From NCBI GenBank assembly GCA_902806105.1, contig CADCVI010000097.1, positions 3,178 through 10,320 of the forward strand: 7,143 bases of DNA, written 5' to 3'. Source of the stretch: an uncultured Rubrobacteraceae bacterium (lineage in GTDB: Bacteria; Actinomycetota; Rubrobacteria; Rubrobacterales; Rubrobacteraceae). The notes beneath the pieces are model-generated. The model had not been told where the DNA came from, made no database searches, and was given only the letters and a program-made list of their open reading frames with translations. Of this stretch, positions 1 through 5,436 are shown piece after piece (within the stretch, counting starts at the first letter, position 1; every line of letters starts with the position of its first letter). The position numbers were made by a program, and so were the translations under genes.

Positions 1-884
1 TCCAGAAACGCCGGGTCGTCGACGACCCCGAGCACGGCCCTGACCGCCGCCATCGCAAGGGGATTGCCGCCGAAGGTCGAGCCGTGATCCCCCGGGGAGA
101 GTGCTGCGCATCCCTCTTTGGCGAGCACCGCACCGACCGGGAAGCCGCCGCCGAGGCCCTTGGCGCTCGCGAGCACGTCCGGGACGATGCTCGTCCCCTG
201 GTAGGCGTAAAGGTATCCGGTGCGCCCCGCCCCCGTCTGGACCTCGTCGAAGATCAGCAGGGCGTCGTGCTCGTCGCAGAGCTCACGGAGCCCTTCGAGG
301 AACCCTTCAGGCGCCTCGTTTATACCGCCCTCGCCCTGCACGGGCTCGACGAGCACGGCGGCGGTCCGGGGACCGACGGCCCCCCGCGCCGCCTCCAGGT
401 CGCCGAAGGGGGCGTGAACGAAGCCGGGGAGCATGGGGCCGAAGCCGGTCTTGTAGGACTCCTGGGCCGTGGCGGTCAGGCCGCCGTAGGTGCGGCCGTG
501 GAAGGACTTTGTGAAGGTCAGGACCTCGTGCTTGTCGGGGCCGTGAGCCTTGTGGGCGTGCAGGCGGGCGAGCTTTATGGCCCCCTCGACGGCCTCGGCG
601 CCGGAGTTGCAGAAGAAGACCCGATCGAAGTCCGTGGCGCCGGTGAGCATAGCGGCTACCTCGGCCTGTAGCGGTTCTTCGTAGAGGTTCGAGCAGTGGA
701 TCAGCTCGCCCGCCTGCCCCTGTATCGCGCCGACGAGCGCGGGGTGAGCGTGGCCGAGGGAGTTTGTCGCGATGCCCGCTATGAAATCCAGGTAGCGGTT
801 GCCGTCCTCGTCGAAGAGCCAGGACCCGCTGCCGCCCCTCGGGGCTATGCTCATCCGCTTGTAGGTCTCCATGAGTGCGTTCAT
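1..884 (-). CDS. argD: Acetylornithine aminotransferase (5' 294 codons; C-terminus beyond the left edge)
   Basis: ArgD is a cytosolic PLP enzyme. It converts N-acetylglutamate semialdehyde plus glutamate to N-acetylornithine, and family members often also act on succinyldiaminopimelate. Reading leftward from ATG at 884-882, 294 codons are visible of a family length near 390-400, so roughly the last 100 residues are missing. Class-III aminotransferase landmarks appear in order: CNSGAEAVEGAIKLAR (92-107) for cofactor phosphate binding, SFHGRT (127-132), PVQGEGG (181-187), FDEVQTGAGRTG (212-223) with the PLP-ring Asp213, and ASAKGLGGG (239-247) with Lys242 as the Schiff-base lysine. STFGGNPLA follows at 269-277. 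The start is well supported: AAGGGAG lies 7 nt upstream on the minus strand. The ATG overlaps the argB TGA by 4 nt (ATGA), implying translational coupling. It is the third gene of argJ-argB-argD. GABA or ornithine aminotransferase is possible on sequence alone but unlikely in this context. Confidence 0.96.
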   Translation of the reverse strand, partial: MNALMETYKRMSIAPRGGSGSWLFDEDGNRYLDFIAGIATNSLGHAHPALVGAIQGQAGELIHCSNLYEEPLQAEVAAMLTGATDFDRVFFCNSGAEAVEGAIKLARLHAHKAHGPDKHEVLTFTKSFHGRTYGGLTATAQESYKTGFGPMLPGFVHAPFGDLEAARGAVGPRTAAVLVEPVQGEGGINEAPEGFLEGLRELCDEHDALLIFDEVQTGAGRTGYLYAYQGTSIVPDVLASAKGLGGGFPVGAVLAKEGCAALSPGDHGSTFGGNPLAMAAVRAVLGVVDDPAFL

Positions 885-1663
885 GCGGCGACTCCCTTCG
901 ATATCAAAGTTCCTACTCGCTCCCCGGCGACGGCGCCCGCGAGCGTGCCCCGTCTGTTGCCGTTGACGATCCTGGCCTCCACGCCGCCCCTCGCGGCCTC
1001 CGCGGCCGCCCGGAGCTTCGGGACCATCCCCCCGACCGCGAGGCCCTTCTGGACGTATCCCTCGCAATCATCCGGCGCCAGAGAAGCGACGGCCTCCCCG
1101 TCGGCCAGGAGCCCGTCGACGTCCGTGAGGAAGAACAGGTGCCCGGCCCCGAGCCCGGCGGCGAGCGCCGCCGCCGCCGCGTCGGCGTTGACGTTGTAGG
1201 CCCCCTCGGGGCCGAGGCCGACCGGCGCGATCACCGGCACGAACCCCCCCGCCCACAGTGCCTCGACGAGGTTCCCGTCGACCTTCGTGACGCTCCCGAC
1301 GCGCCCGAGGTTCGGGACCGGGGCGACGCGCAGGATCGGGCCGTCCGTCCCGGAGATGCCTGCCGCCGGTACCCCCAGGCCATACAGCTCCCGGACGAGG
1401 CCCTTGTTGACCTCCCCGGCGAAGACCATCTCGGCGACGGCCATCGTCTTCTCGTCCGTCACCCGAAGTCCCTCGCGAAACTCCGTGGTGATGCCGAGGG
1501 CGTCGAGCATCCGGGTGAGCTGCTTGCCGCCGCCGTGCACGAGCGCGACGGGCGTGCCCCCGGCGAGCAGGCCCGGCAGGTCCTCCAGCGCTCCGCCCGC
1601 GAGCGCCCCGCCCCCTATCTTCACGACCACCGGCCTCGTCGAGGGCCTCATCGCGGCGTTCAC
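881..1663 (-). CDS. argB: N-acetylglutamate kinase (short, E. coli-like form)
   Basis: ArgB phosphorylates N-acetylglutamate with ATP, the second step of the acetyl arginine pathway, in the cytosol. From GTG at 1663 it has 260 residues. Amino-acid-kinase motifs are intact: VVVKIGGG (12-19) with the ATP-phosphate Lys, LVHGGGKQL (41-49), GLRVTDEKTM (65-74), NVNADAAA (158-165) and LTDVDGLL (179-186), then GGMVPKL (211-217) with the second catalytic Lys. I prefer GTG 1663 over ATG 1651 for two reasons. It makes a 4-nt GTGA overlap with the argJ stop, and GGGAG lies 9 nt upstream, whereas the ATG is 21 nt away. ATG 1651 would give 256 residues. Kinase sequence begins almost at the start, so the N-terminal helix of arginine-inhibited kinases is absent, as in the insensitive E. 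coli enzyme. Insensitivity here is inference. A LysZ role is unlikely without LysW and next to argJ. Confidence 0.95.
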   Translation of the reverse strand: MNAAMRPSTRPVVVKIGGGALAGGALEDLPGLLAGGTPVALVHGGGKQLTRMLDALGITTEFREGLRVTDEKTMAVAEMVFAGEVNKGLVRELYGLGVPAAGISGTDGPILRVAPVPNLGRVGSVTKVDGNLVEALWAGGFVPVIAPVGLGPEGAYNVNADAAAAALAAGLGAGHLFFLTDVDGLLADGEAVASLAPDDCEGYVQKGLAVGGMVPKLRAAAEAARGGVEARIVNGNRRGTLAGAVAGERVGTLISKGVAA

Positions 1664-2886
1664 GAGCGGTAGCTCCCGTTGATCTTGACGTACTCGTACG
1701 TCAGGTCGCAGCCCCACGCCGTCGCCGAGGCGTCCCCCTCGGAGAGCCGCGCCGTGATCACGACCTCGTCCCCGGAGAGGGCTGCGTTCGCCTCCGCCGC
1801 GTCGTGCGCTGCGGGAGCCCCGCCCCCGAAGACCTTGACCGGCCCGAAGAAGAGATCCACGCCGTCCGGGTCGAACTCTTCGCCGGAGTAGCCCATCGCC
1901 GTGAGGACCCGGCCCCAGTTCGCGTCCTCGCCGTGGGCCGCCGCCTTGACAAGGCTGCTCCCGACGACCGAACGCGCCATCCGCGCCGCCGATCCCTCGC
2001 TCCGCGCCCCCTCGACGACGACCTCGACGAGCTTCGTCGCGCCCTCGCCGTCCCTCGCGATCTCCTTCGCAAGCTCCCGCATCACCCACTCGACCGCCCC
2101 CGCGAACGCCTCGTAACCTGGCGAGCCCTGCGAGATGGTCTCGTTTCCCGCAGCACCGTTGGCGAGGAGGAGCACCATGTCGTTCGGTGAGGTGTCGCCG
2201 TCCACGGTGACGCGGTTGAAGGTCCGCTCCGTGGCCCGGCTCAGGGTCTCCCGCAGGCAGCCCTCCTCGACCGCCGCGTCCGTCGTGACGAAGGCGAGCA
2301 TGGTCGCCATGTTCGGGTGGATCATGCCGCTACCCTTGGCCGTCCCCCCGACGGTGACCGTCACCCCCCCGACCTCGACCGTCGCCGCGGCCTCCTTGGT
2401 GCGCGTGTCCGTCGTCAGGATGGCCTGCGCGAACGAGGTCCCGTCCGGCCCGAGGCTCGCCGCAGCGTCCCTGATACCCGCCTCGATGCGGTCCATCGGG
2501 AGGTGCTCCCCGATCACGCCGGTAGAAGCTACCGCTACCTCGTCCGCCCCAACCCCGAGCTCCTCCGCCACCAAGGCCTGCATCCGGCGCGCATCCTCCA
2601 TCCCCCGCGGGCCGGTCGCCGCGTTGGCGATCCCGCTGTTCGCAACGACCGCCCGCACCCCTCCCTCGACGGCCCCACGCGTGACGAGCAGCGGCGCCGC
2701 CTTCAAAACGTTCGTCGTGCTCACGCAGGCCGCGCTCCCGCCCGGCGCCTCCGAGACCAACAGGCCGACGTCCGGCCGCCCCTCGTACCGCACCCGGGCC
2801 GCAACCCCCGACGCCACGAACCCCCGAGCCGCCGTCGCCCCGCCTTCTATGGGGCTTATTCTGGTTTCTGTATTTTTATTCATCAT
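1660..2886 (-). CDS. argJ: Glutamate N-acetyltransferase / ornithine acetyltransferase
   Basis: ArgJ moves the acetyl group from N-acetylornithine to glutamate, releasing ornithine and recycling N-acetylglutamate. Bifunctional members also use acetyl-CoA, and sequence alone does not tell which kind this is. The 408-residue protein is full length for the family (about 390-410). It has the autocleavage motif KGSGMIHPNMATML (184-197), in which Thr195 becomes the N-terminal nucleophile of the beta chain. STGVIGEHLP (121-130) supplies the oxyanion-hole Thr-Gly, NSGIANAATG lies at 83-92, and the typical end CDLTYEYVKING is at 393-404. Two adjacent ATGs (2886 and 2883) could start it. Neither has a Shine-Dalgarno sequence, and the predicted transcription start is within about 2 nt, so a leaderless message is likely. 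The first codons are AT-rich (AAT AAA AAT ACA) because an ARG box overlaps them. It is first in argJ-argB-argD and ends in a GTGA overlap with argB. Confidence 0.97.
   Translation of the reverse strand: MMNKNTETRISPIEGGATAARGFVASGVAARVRYEGRPDVGLLVSEAPGGSAACVSTTNVLKAAPLLVTRGAVEGGVRAVVANSGIANAATGPRGMEDARRMQALVAEELGVGADEVAVASTGVIGEHLPMDRIEAGIRDAAASLGPDGTSFAQAILTTDTRTKEAAATVEVGGVTVTVGGTAKGSGMIHPNMATMLAFVTTDAAVEEGCLRETLSRATERTFNRVTVDGDTSPNDMVLLLANGAAGNETISQGSPGYEAFAGAVEWVMRELAKEIARDGEGATKLVEVVVEGARSEGSAARMARSVVGSSLVKAAAHGEDANWGRVLTAMGYSGEEFDPDGVDLFFGPVKVFGGGAPAAHDAAEANAALSGDEVVITARLSEGDASATAWGCDLTYEYVKINGSYRS
1673..1677 (-). promoter_or_regulatory. Ribosome binding site for argB, deciding a GTG start
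   Basis: The minus strand reads GGGAG here, inside the 3' end of argJ. It is followed by 9 nt and then GTG at 1663-1661. The next in-frame ATG (1651) is 21 nt from this site, too far for usual spacing. The GTG also overlaps the argJ TGA as GTGA, mirroring the argB-argD and argC-argR joints. The site therefore favours the GTG start. Confidence 0.7.
2867..2884. promoter_or_regulatory. ARG box (ArgR operator) over the argJ start codon
   Basis: The plus strand reads TCTGTATTTTTATTCATC. Against the known ArgR/AhrC consensus TNTGAATWWWWATTCANW only position 5 (T for A) and position 18 (C for W) differ, i.e. 16 of 18 positions agree, counting the two Ns. It covers ATG 2883 and the next argJ codons. 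It lies immediately downstream of the predicted argJ transcription start, so bound ArgR would block initiation or early clearance. ArgR being encoded five genes' width away in the same locus strengthens the call. No binding has been tested. Confidence 0.8.
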
Positions 2887-2894
2887 CGAGCGTC

Positions 2895-2923
2895 ATTGTC
2901 GCAGGGGCGCACGAGGGGGTCAA
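2895..2923 (-). promoter_or_regulatory. Promoter for argJBD, predicted leaderless start
   Basis: On the minus strand, TTGACC (2923-2918; 5 of 6 to TTGACA) is followed by exactly 17 nt and then GACAAT (2900-2895; 4 of 6 to TATAAT). Only 8 nt separate the -10 from the first argJ ATG. Transcription should therefore begin at about 2888-2886, at or next to the start codon. This fits the absence of any Shine-Dalgarno sequence before argJ and the position of the ARG box just downstream. Confidence 0.7.
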
Positions 2924-2939
2924 GCGTTTTATGCAGGAA

Positions 2940-2957
2940 CTTGAATAAATATCCGCA
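2940..2957. promoter_or_regulatory. ARG box (ArgR operator) upstream of argC
   Basis: The plus strand reads CTTGAATAAATATCCGCA. The left half-site TTGAAT and the AT spacer match TNTGAATWWWWATTCANW fully except for the first base. The right half-site is weaker, ATCCG for ATTCA, giving 15 of 18 agreeing positions counting Ns. It ends at the argC Shine-Dalgarno AGGA (2957-2960), so ArgR here could block both promoter and leader. I cannot place the argC promoter firmly: TTTTAT at 2927-2932 is a possible -10, but no good -35 precedes it. Confidence 0.65.
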
Positions 2958-2967
2958 GGATGTTGTA

Positions 2968-4008
2968 ATGCCGTTTATGGGTTTGAAAGCGGCGGTTTAC
3001 GGTGGCAGCGGGTACACGGGCGGGGAGCTCTTGCGGCTCCTCTCGGGGCATCCGGAGGTAGGCGGGATAGAGGTTTCTTCGCGCCAGCACGCGGGGAAGG
3101 TCGTGGGGGAAGTTTATCCCGAGCTCGCGGTCAGGGAGCGGTTCGTGGAGGCCGGTGAGATCGAGGCTTCGTCGCTCGACGTGGCGTTCGTCGCCTACCC
3201 GCACATGGAGAGCGCGGGGCTGGTGAAGGAGCTTCTGGGGGCGGGGACCGGGCTCGTGGTCGACCTCTCGGCGGACTTCCGGCTGCCTGACGTGGAGATG
3301 TACGAGGAGTGGTACGGGCCGCATCCCGCGCCGGAGCTGCTCGCTGAGGCGCATTACGGGCTGCCGGAGGTTTACGGGTCCCCGGAGGGCGGGCGGCTCG
3401 TAGCCAACCCGGGGTGTTATCCGACGGCGGCGATCCTGGCCCTCGCGCCGGTCGTGAAGCGTCTCGCGGTCTCCTCGGTGGCGGTCAACGCGCTCTCCGG
3501 GGTGAGCGGGGCGGGGGCGAAGGCGACGCAGAAGACGCACTTCGTCAGCGCGAACGAGAACGTTTCGCCCTACGGGATGAGCGAGGGGTCGCCGCGTCAC
3601 CGCCACACCCCCGAGATAGAGACCATGCTCAGGCGGTTCGCGCCGGGGGTTCCGGCGGTCACGTTCGTGCCGCACCTGTTGCCGATCTCGCGCGGGGAGC
3701 TTGAGACGATCTACGTCGACCTCCCGGACGGGGCGGAATTGCCGGAGGCCGGGGACGTCCTCGGGTGGTTCGCTGAGGACTACGACGGCTGGGAGTTTGT
3801 CGAGGCGCGGGCGGAGGTACCCCAGATCTCCCACGTCGTGGGGACGAACCGGGCGCGGCTCTCGGTGGCGGTAGACAAGAGGGCCGGGAGGCTCGTTCTG
3901 TTCTCCGCCCTGGACAACCTCCTCAAGGGGGCCTCCGGTGCCGCCGTGCAGAACATGAACCTGGCCCTCGGGTACGCGGAGACGACCGGGCTGGAGTACC
4001 TGAGATGA
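2968..4008 (+). CDS. argC: N-acetyl-gamma-glutamyl-phosphate reductase
   Basis: ArgC reduces N-acetylglutamyl phosphate to the semialdehyde with NADPH, the third step of the acetyl pathway, in the cytosol. The 346-residue length is normal for the family. Its N-terminal Rossmann fold starts with VYGGSGYTGGELLRLL (10-25). The catalytic cysteine is Cys150 in NPGCYPT (148-154). The HRHTPEI motif (211-217) supplies the catalytic histidine, and the C-terminal nucleotide-binding segment DNLLKGASGAAVQ is at 316-328. ATG 2968 has AGGA (2957-2960) 7 nt upstream; the in-frame ATG at 2977 is 16 nt away and less likely. One small departure is AYPHMES (76-82), where ArgC proteins usually read ALPHG-S. The gene is transcribed divergently from argJ, is probably repressed through the ARG box just upstream, and overlaps argR by 4 nt (ATGA). 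Confidence 0.97.
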   Translation: MPFMGLKAAVYGGSGYTGGELLRLLSGHPEVGGIEVSSRQHAGKVVGEVYPELAVRERFVEAGEIEASSLDVAFVAYPHMESAGLVKELLGAGTGLVVDLSADFRLPDVEMYEEWYGPHPAPELLAEAHYGLPEVYGSPEGGRLVANPGCYPTAAILALAPVVKRLAVSSVAVNALSGVSGAGAKATQKTHFVSANENVSPYGMSEGSPRHRHTPEIETMLRRFAPGVPAVTFVPHLLPISRGELETIYVDLPDGAELPEAGDVLGWFAEDYDGWEFVEARAEVPQISHVVGTNRARLSVAVDKRAGRLVLFSALDNLLKGASGAAVQNMNLALGYAETTGLEYLR

Positions 4009-4502
4009 GCGTGGAGGACGGGGTGGGAAGGACGCAGGAAGGGGTAGACAAGGGCACCCGCCAGAACCTCATTCTCAGGCTCATCTCCGAGCAGTCCCTC
4101 GGGACGCAGGGGGACGTGGTCGGGGCGCTCGCCGGGGTCGGGGTCGAGGTAGCGCAGGCGACGGTGAGCCGGGATCTCGCGGAGCTCGGGGTGTTGAAGG
4201 TCGGCAACCGTTACCTGGCGCTGCCGCACGAGTCGAACATGGCCGGCATCGAGGTCCTGCCCAGCTTCGTGCTGCGGGTGACCGCCGCGCAGAATTCGGT
4301 AGTCGTCCACACGCGCGACGGGACCGCCGGCGCCGTCGCCAACGTCCTCGACAGGGTGAAGGGGCTGAAGATCGTGGGCACCGTCGCGGGCCTGGATACG
4401 GTCTTTGCGATCTCGCCCGACAACGAGGCCGCTGAAGAGGTCGCCGGCCTCATCGCCGACGTCTGCCGGGCGAAGACGCGCCCCGCGGGCACCATAGAGT
4501 AG
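4005..4502 (+). CDS. argR: Arginine repressor
   Basis: ArgR/AhrC proteins are hexameric, arginine-responsive DNA-binding regulators that bind ARG boxes of arginine genes. The 165-residue product is slightly longer than the usual 150-156 because of an acidic N-terminal extension of about 15 residues. The winged helix-turn-helix spans about 18-72, with the signature recognition helix ATVSRDLAELGVLKV (52-66). The oligomerisation and effector domain follows at about 86-158, including SVVVHTRDGTAGAVANVLD (98-116) and GTVAGLDTVFAIS (125-137). The family usually has GDDT in the last motif, where the Asp pair contacts arginine; here it is GLDT, with Leu130 replacing the first Asp. ATG 4005 overlaps the argC stop (ATGA) and has GGAG 8 nt upstream. 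Lying inside an operon with an ARG box, it is probably autoregulated. Identity is secure; effector behaviour is less so. Confidence 0.95.
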   Translation: MSVEDGVGRTQEGVDKGTRQNLILRLISEQSLGTQGDVVGALAGVGVEVAQATVSRDLAELGVLKVGNRYLALPHESNMAGIEVLPSFVLRVTAAQNSVVVHTRDGTAGAVANVLDRVKGLKIVGTVAGLDTVFAISPDNEAAEEVAGLIADVCRAKTRPAGTIE

Positions 4503-4513
4503 TTGTCGGCGAC

Positions 4514-4517
4514 GAGG
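4514..4517 (+). promoter_or_regulatory. Ribosome binding site supporting GTG 4527 of the GNAT-ACT gene
   Basis: GAGG is followed by 9 nt and then GTG at 4527. The competing TTG at 4503 sits upstream of this motif and has no comparable site before it. The GTG start also places GNAT strand 1 only a few residues from the N-terminus, as is usual. Support is moderate because direct stop-to-start coupling from argR to TTG 4503 remains possible. Confidence 0.5.
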
Positions 4518-4526
4518 CGTACGGCC

Positions 4527-5402
4527 GTGCCCTGCCGGGTGCGCCCCGGTACCCCCGAAGACCTGGGTTTCCTGTGGGAGATGCTCCACGAGGCCTCCGG
4601 GCACGGCGACGTCTCCGATCCCGCCCTTTCCCTGTACCTCGAAGGCTGGGGGAGACCCGGCGACGCTGCCGTAGTCGCCGTCGACCCATCGAGCGGCGAG
4701 GGGATAGGGGCCGCCTGGTACCGCCTGATGACCCCGGAGAGGCCCGGTTACGGCTTCGTGGATTCCTCGACGCCGGAGGTTGCAGTCGGGGTGGTCGCGG
4801 AGCATCGCGGCCGGGGCGTGGGAGGCGTACTGCTCCCCGCCCTCATGGACGCCGCCAGGGACGAGGGTTTCGGCGCGTTGAGCCTTAGCGTCCGGCGTGA
4901 GAACACGTTCGCCGTGAGGCTCTACGAGCGGAACGGTTTCGTCAGGGTCGCCGAGATTGGCTCCGAGCATCCCTCGTGGGCGATGAAGGTTGAGTTGTCC
5001 GGCGGGGAGGGATCGGGGCGGAAGCGCACTCTCAAGCTGAAGAAGCTCGGCGGGCGCATGGCGGTCTGCCGCCTGGAGCCCTCCTCCGTCGTACCGGCCT
5101 GGGCGACCGGCGCGGCGTTCTTCTCCATAACGCGCACGGCGGACGAGCTCTCGATCGTCTGCCCGGAAGGAGACGTCCCCGATGGGACAAGGCGAGAAGG
5201 GGGATGGCGCGTGCTGGCGCTGGAGGGACCGTTCGAGTTCTCGGAGGTCGGCGTGCTGGCGTCGGTGTTGGAACCTCTGGCCGAGGCCGGGGTGAGCATC
5301 TTCGCCCTCTCGACCTACGACACGGACTACGTGCTCGTCGGGGAAGAGGGGTTGGAACGGGCAATCTCGGCGCTCGTAGAGCGGGGTCACGAAGTCGTAT
5401 GA
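4527..5402 (+). CDS. GNAT acetyltransferase fused to a C-terminal CASTOR-like ACT domain
   Basis: A two-domain protein of unknown substrate. Residues about 1-158 (291-residue form) are a GNAT acetyl-CoA-dependent transferase: strand 1 and the TPED turn at 9-12, WGRPGDAAVVAV at 41-52, and the acetyl-CoA pyrophosphate loop EHRGRGVG at 92-99. LSLSVRRENTFAVRLYERNGF at 119-138 is the typical motif B region. A basic linker (about 159-175) leads to an ACT domain of the ACT_7/CASTOR kind (about 176-291), with FAVCRL-like MAVCRLEP (178-185), FFSITRTADELSIVC (198-212) and SIFALSTYDTDYVLV (257-271). Such domains bind amino acids, arginine in human CASTOR1. GAGG lies 9 nt before GTG 4527. TTG 4503, directly after the argR stop, would give 299 residues but lacks a clear ribosome site. 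Position between argR and argG suggests an amino-acid-responsive acetyltransferase tied to arginine metabolism; this is inference. It lacks the kinase-like domain of classical N-acetylglutamate synthase. Confidence 0.85.
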   Translation: MPCRVRPGTPEDLGFLWEMLHEASGHGDVSDPALSLYLEGWGRPGDAAVVAVDPSSGEGIGAAWYRLMTPERPGYGFVDSSTPEVAVGVVAEHRGRGVGGVLLPALMDAARDEGFGALSLSVRRENTFAVRLYERNGFVRVAEIGSEHPSWAMKVELSGGEGSGRKRTLKLKKLGGRMAVCRLEPSSVVPAWATGAAFFSITRTADELSIVCPEGDVPDGTRREGGWRVLALEGPFEFSEVGVLASVLEPLAEAGVSIFALSTYDTDYVLVGEEGLERAISALVERGHEVV

Positions 5403-5416
5403 GCTTTATTATCAGG
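5398..5416 (+). promoter_or_regulatory. Possible internal promoter and degenerate ARG-box-like palindrome upstream of argG
   Basis: A brief AT-rich patch in otherwise GC-rich DNA contains TATTAT (5407-5412; 5 of 6 to a -10), with a poor -35 candidate GGGTCA (5384-5389) 17 nt upstream. Overlapping it is TATGA, 9 nt, then TCA, which resembles an ARG box with one extra spacer base and mismatched inner positions. It could give argG its own start or control, but evidence is weak. Confidence 0.25.
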
Positions 5417-5436
5417 TCGAAGATTCAGGAGGCAAC

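Noticed and set aside
84..671. Plus-strand open frames opposite argD
   Set aside because: The minus strand here encodes argD with intact PLP motifs. The plus-strand translation is a low-complexity Gly/Glu/Arg-rich shadow with no domain.
881..1663. LysZ (LysW-aminoadipate kinase) instead of ArgB
   Set aside because: LysW-dependent clusters carry a small LysW gene and lack argJ. Here argJ overlaps the kinase gene, which indicates acetylated intermediates.
1664..2089. Upstream extension of the argB frame to ATG 2089
   Set aside because: The extension lies within argJ in another frame, reads as Arg/Gly-rich nonsense and matches no kinase N-terminus. The GTG at 1663 with GGGAG is sufficient.
2317..2967. 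Upstream extension of the argC frame to ATG 2317
   Set aside because: It is antisense to argJ and includes the intergenic promoter region. The argC Rossmann motif starts just after ATG 2968, which has its own ribosome site.
3780..5390. Minus-strand open frame of 536 codons opposite argC, argR and the GNAT-ACT gene
   Set aside because: It runs across three well-identified genes on the other strand. Its translation is rich in Arg, Pro, Gly and His without any recognisable domain. Long antisense frames are expected in GC-rich DNA.
4527..5402. Calling the GNAT-ACT gene argA (N-acetylglutamate synthase)
   Set aside because: No amino-acid-kinase-like domain is present, and the GNAT half does not show features I can assign specifically to short actinobacterial synthases. 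Context alone is not enough for a gene symbol; I keep the idea only as a hypothesis.
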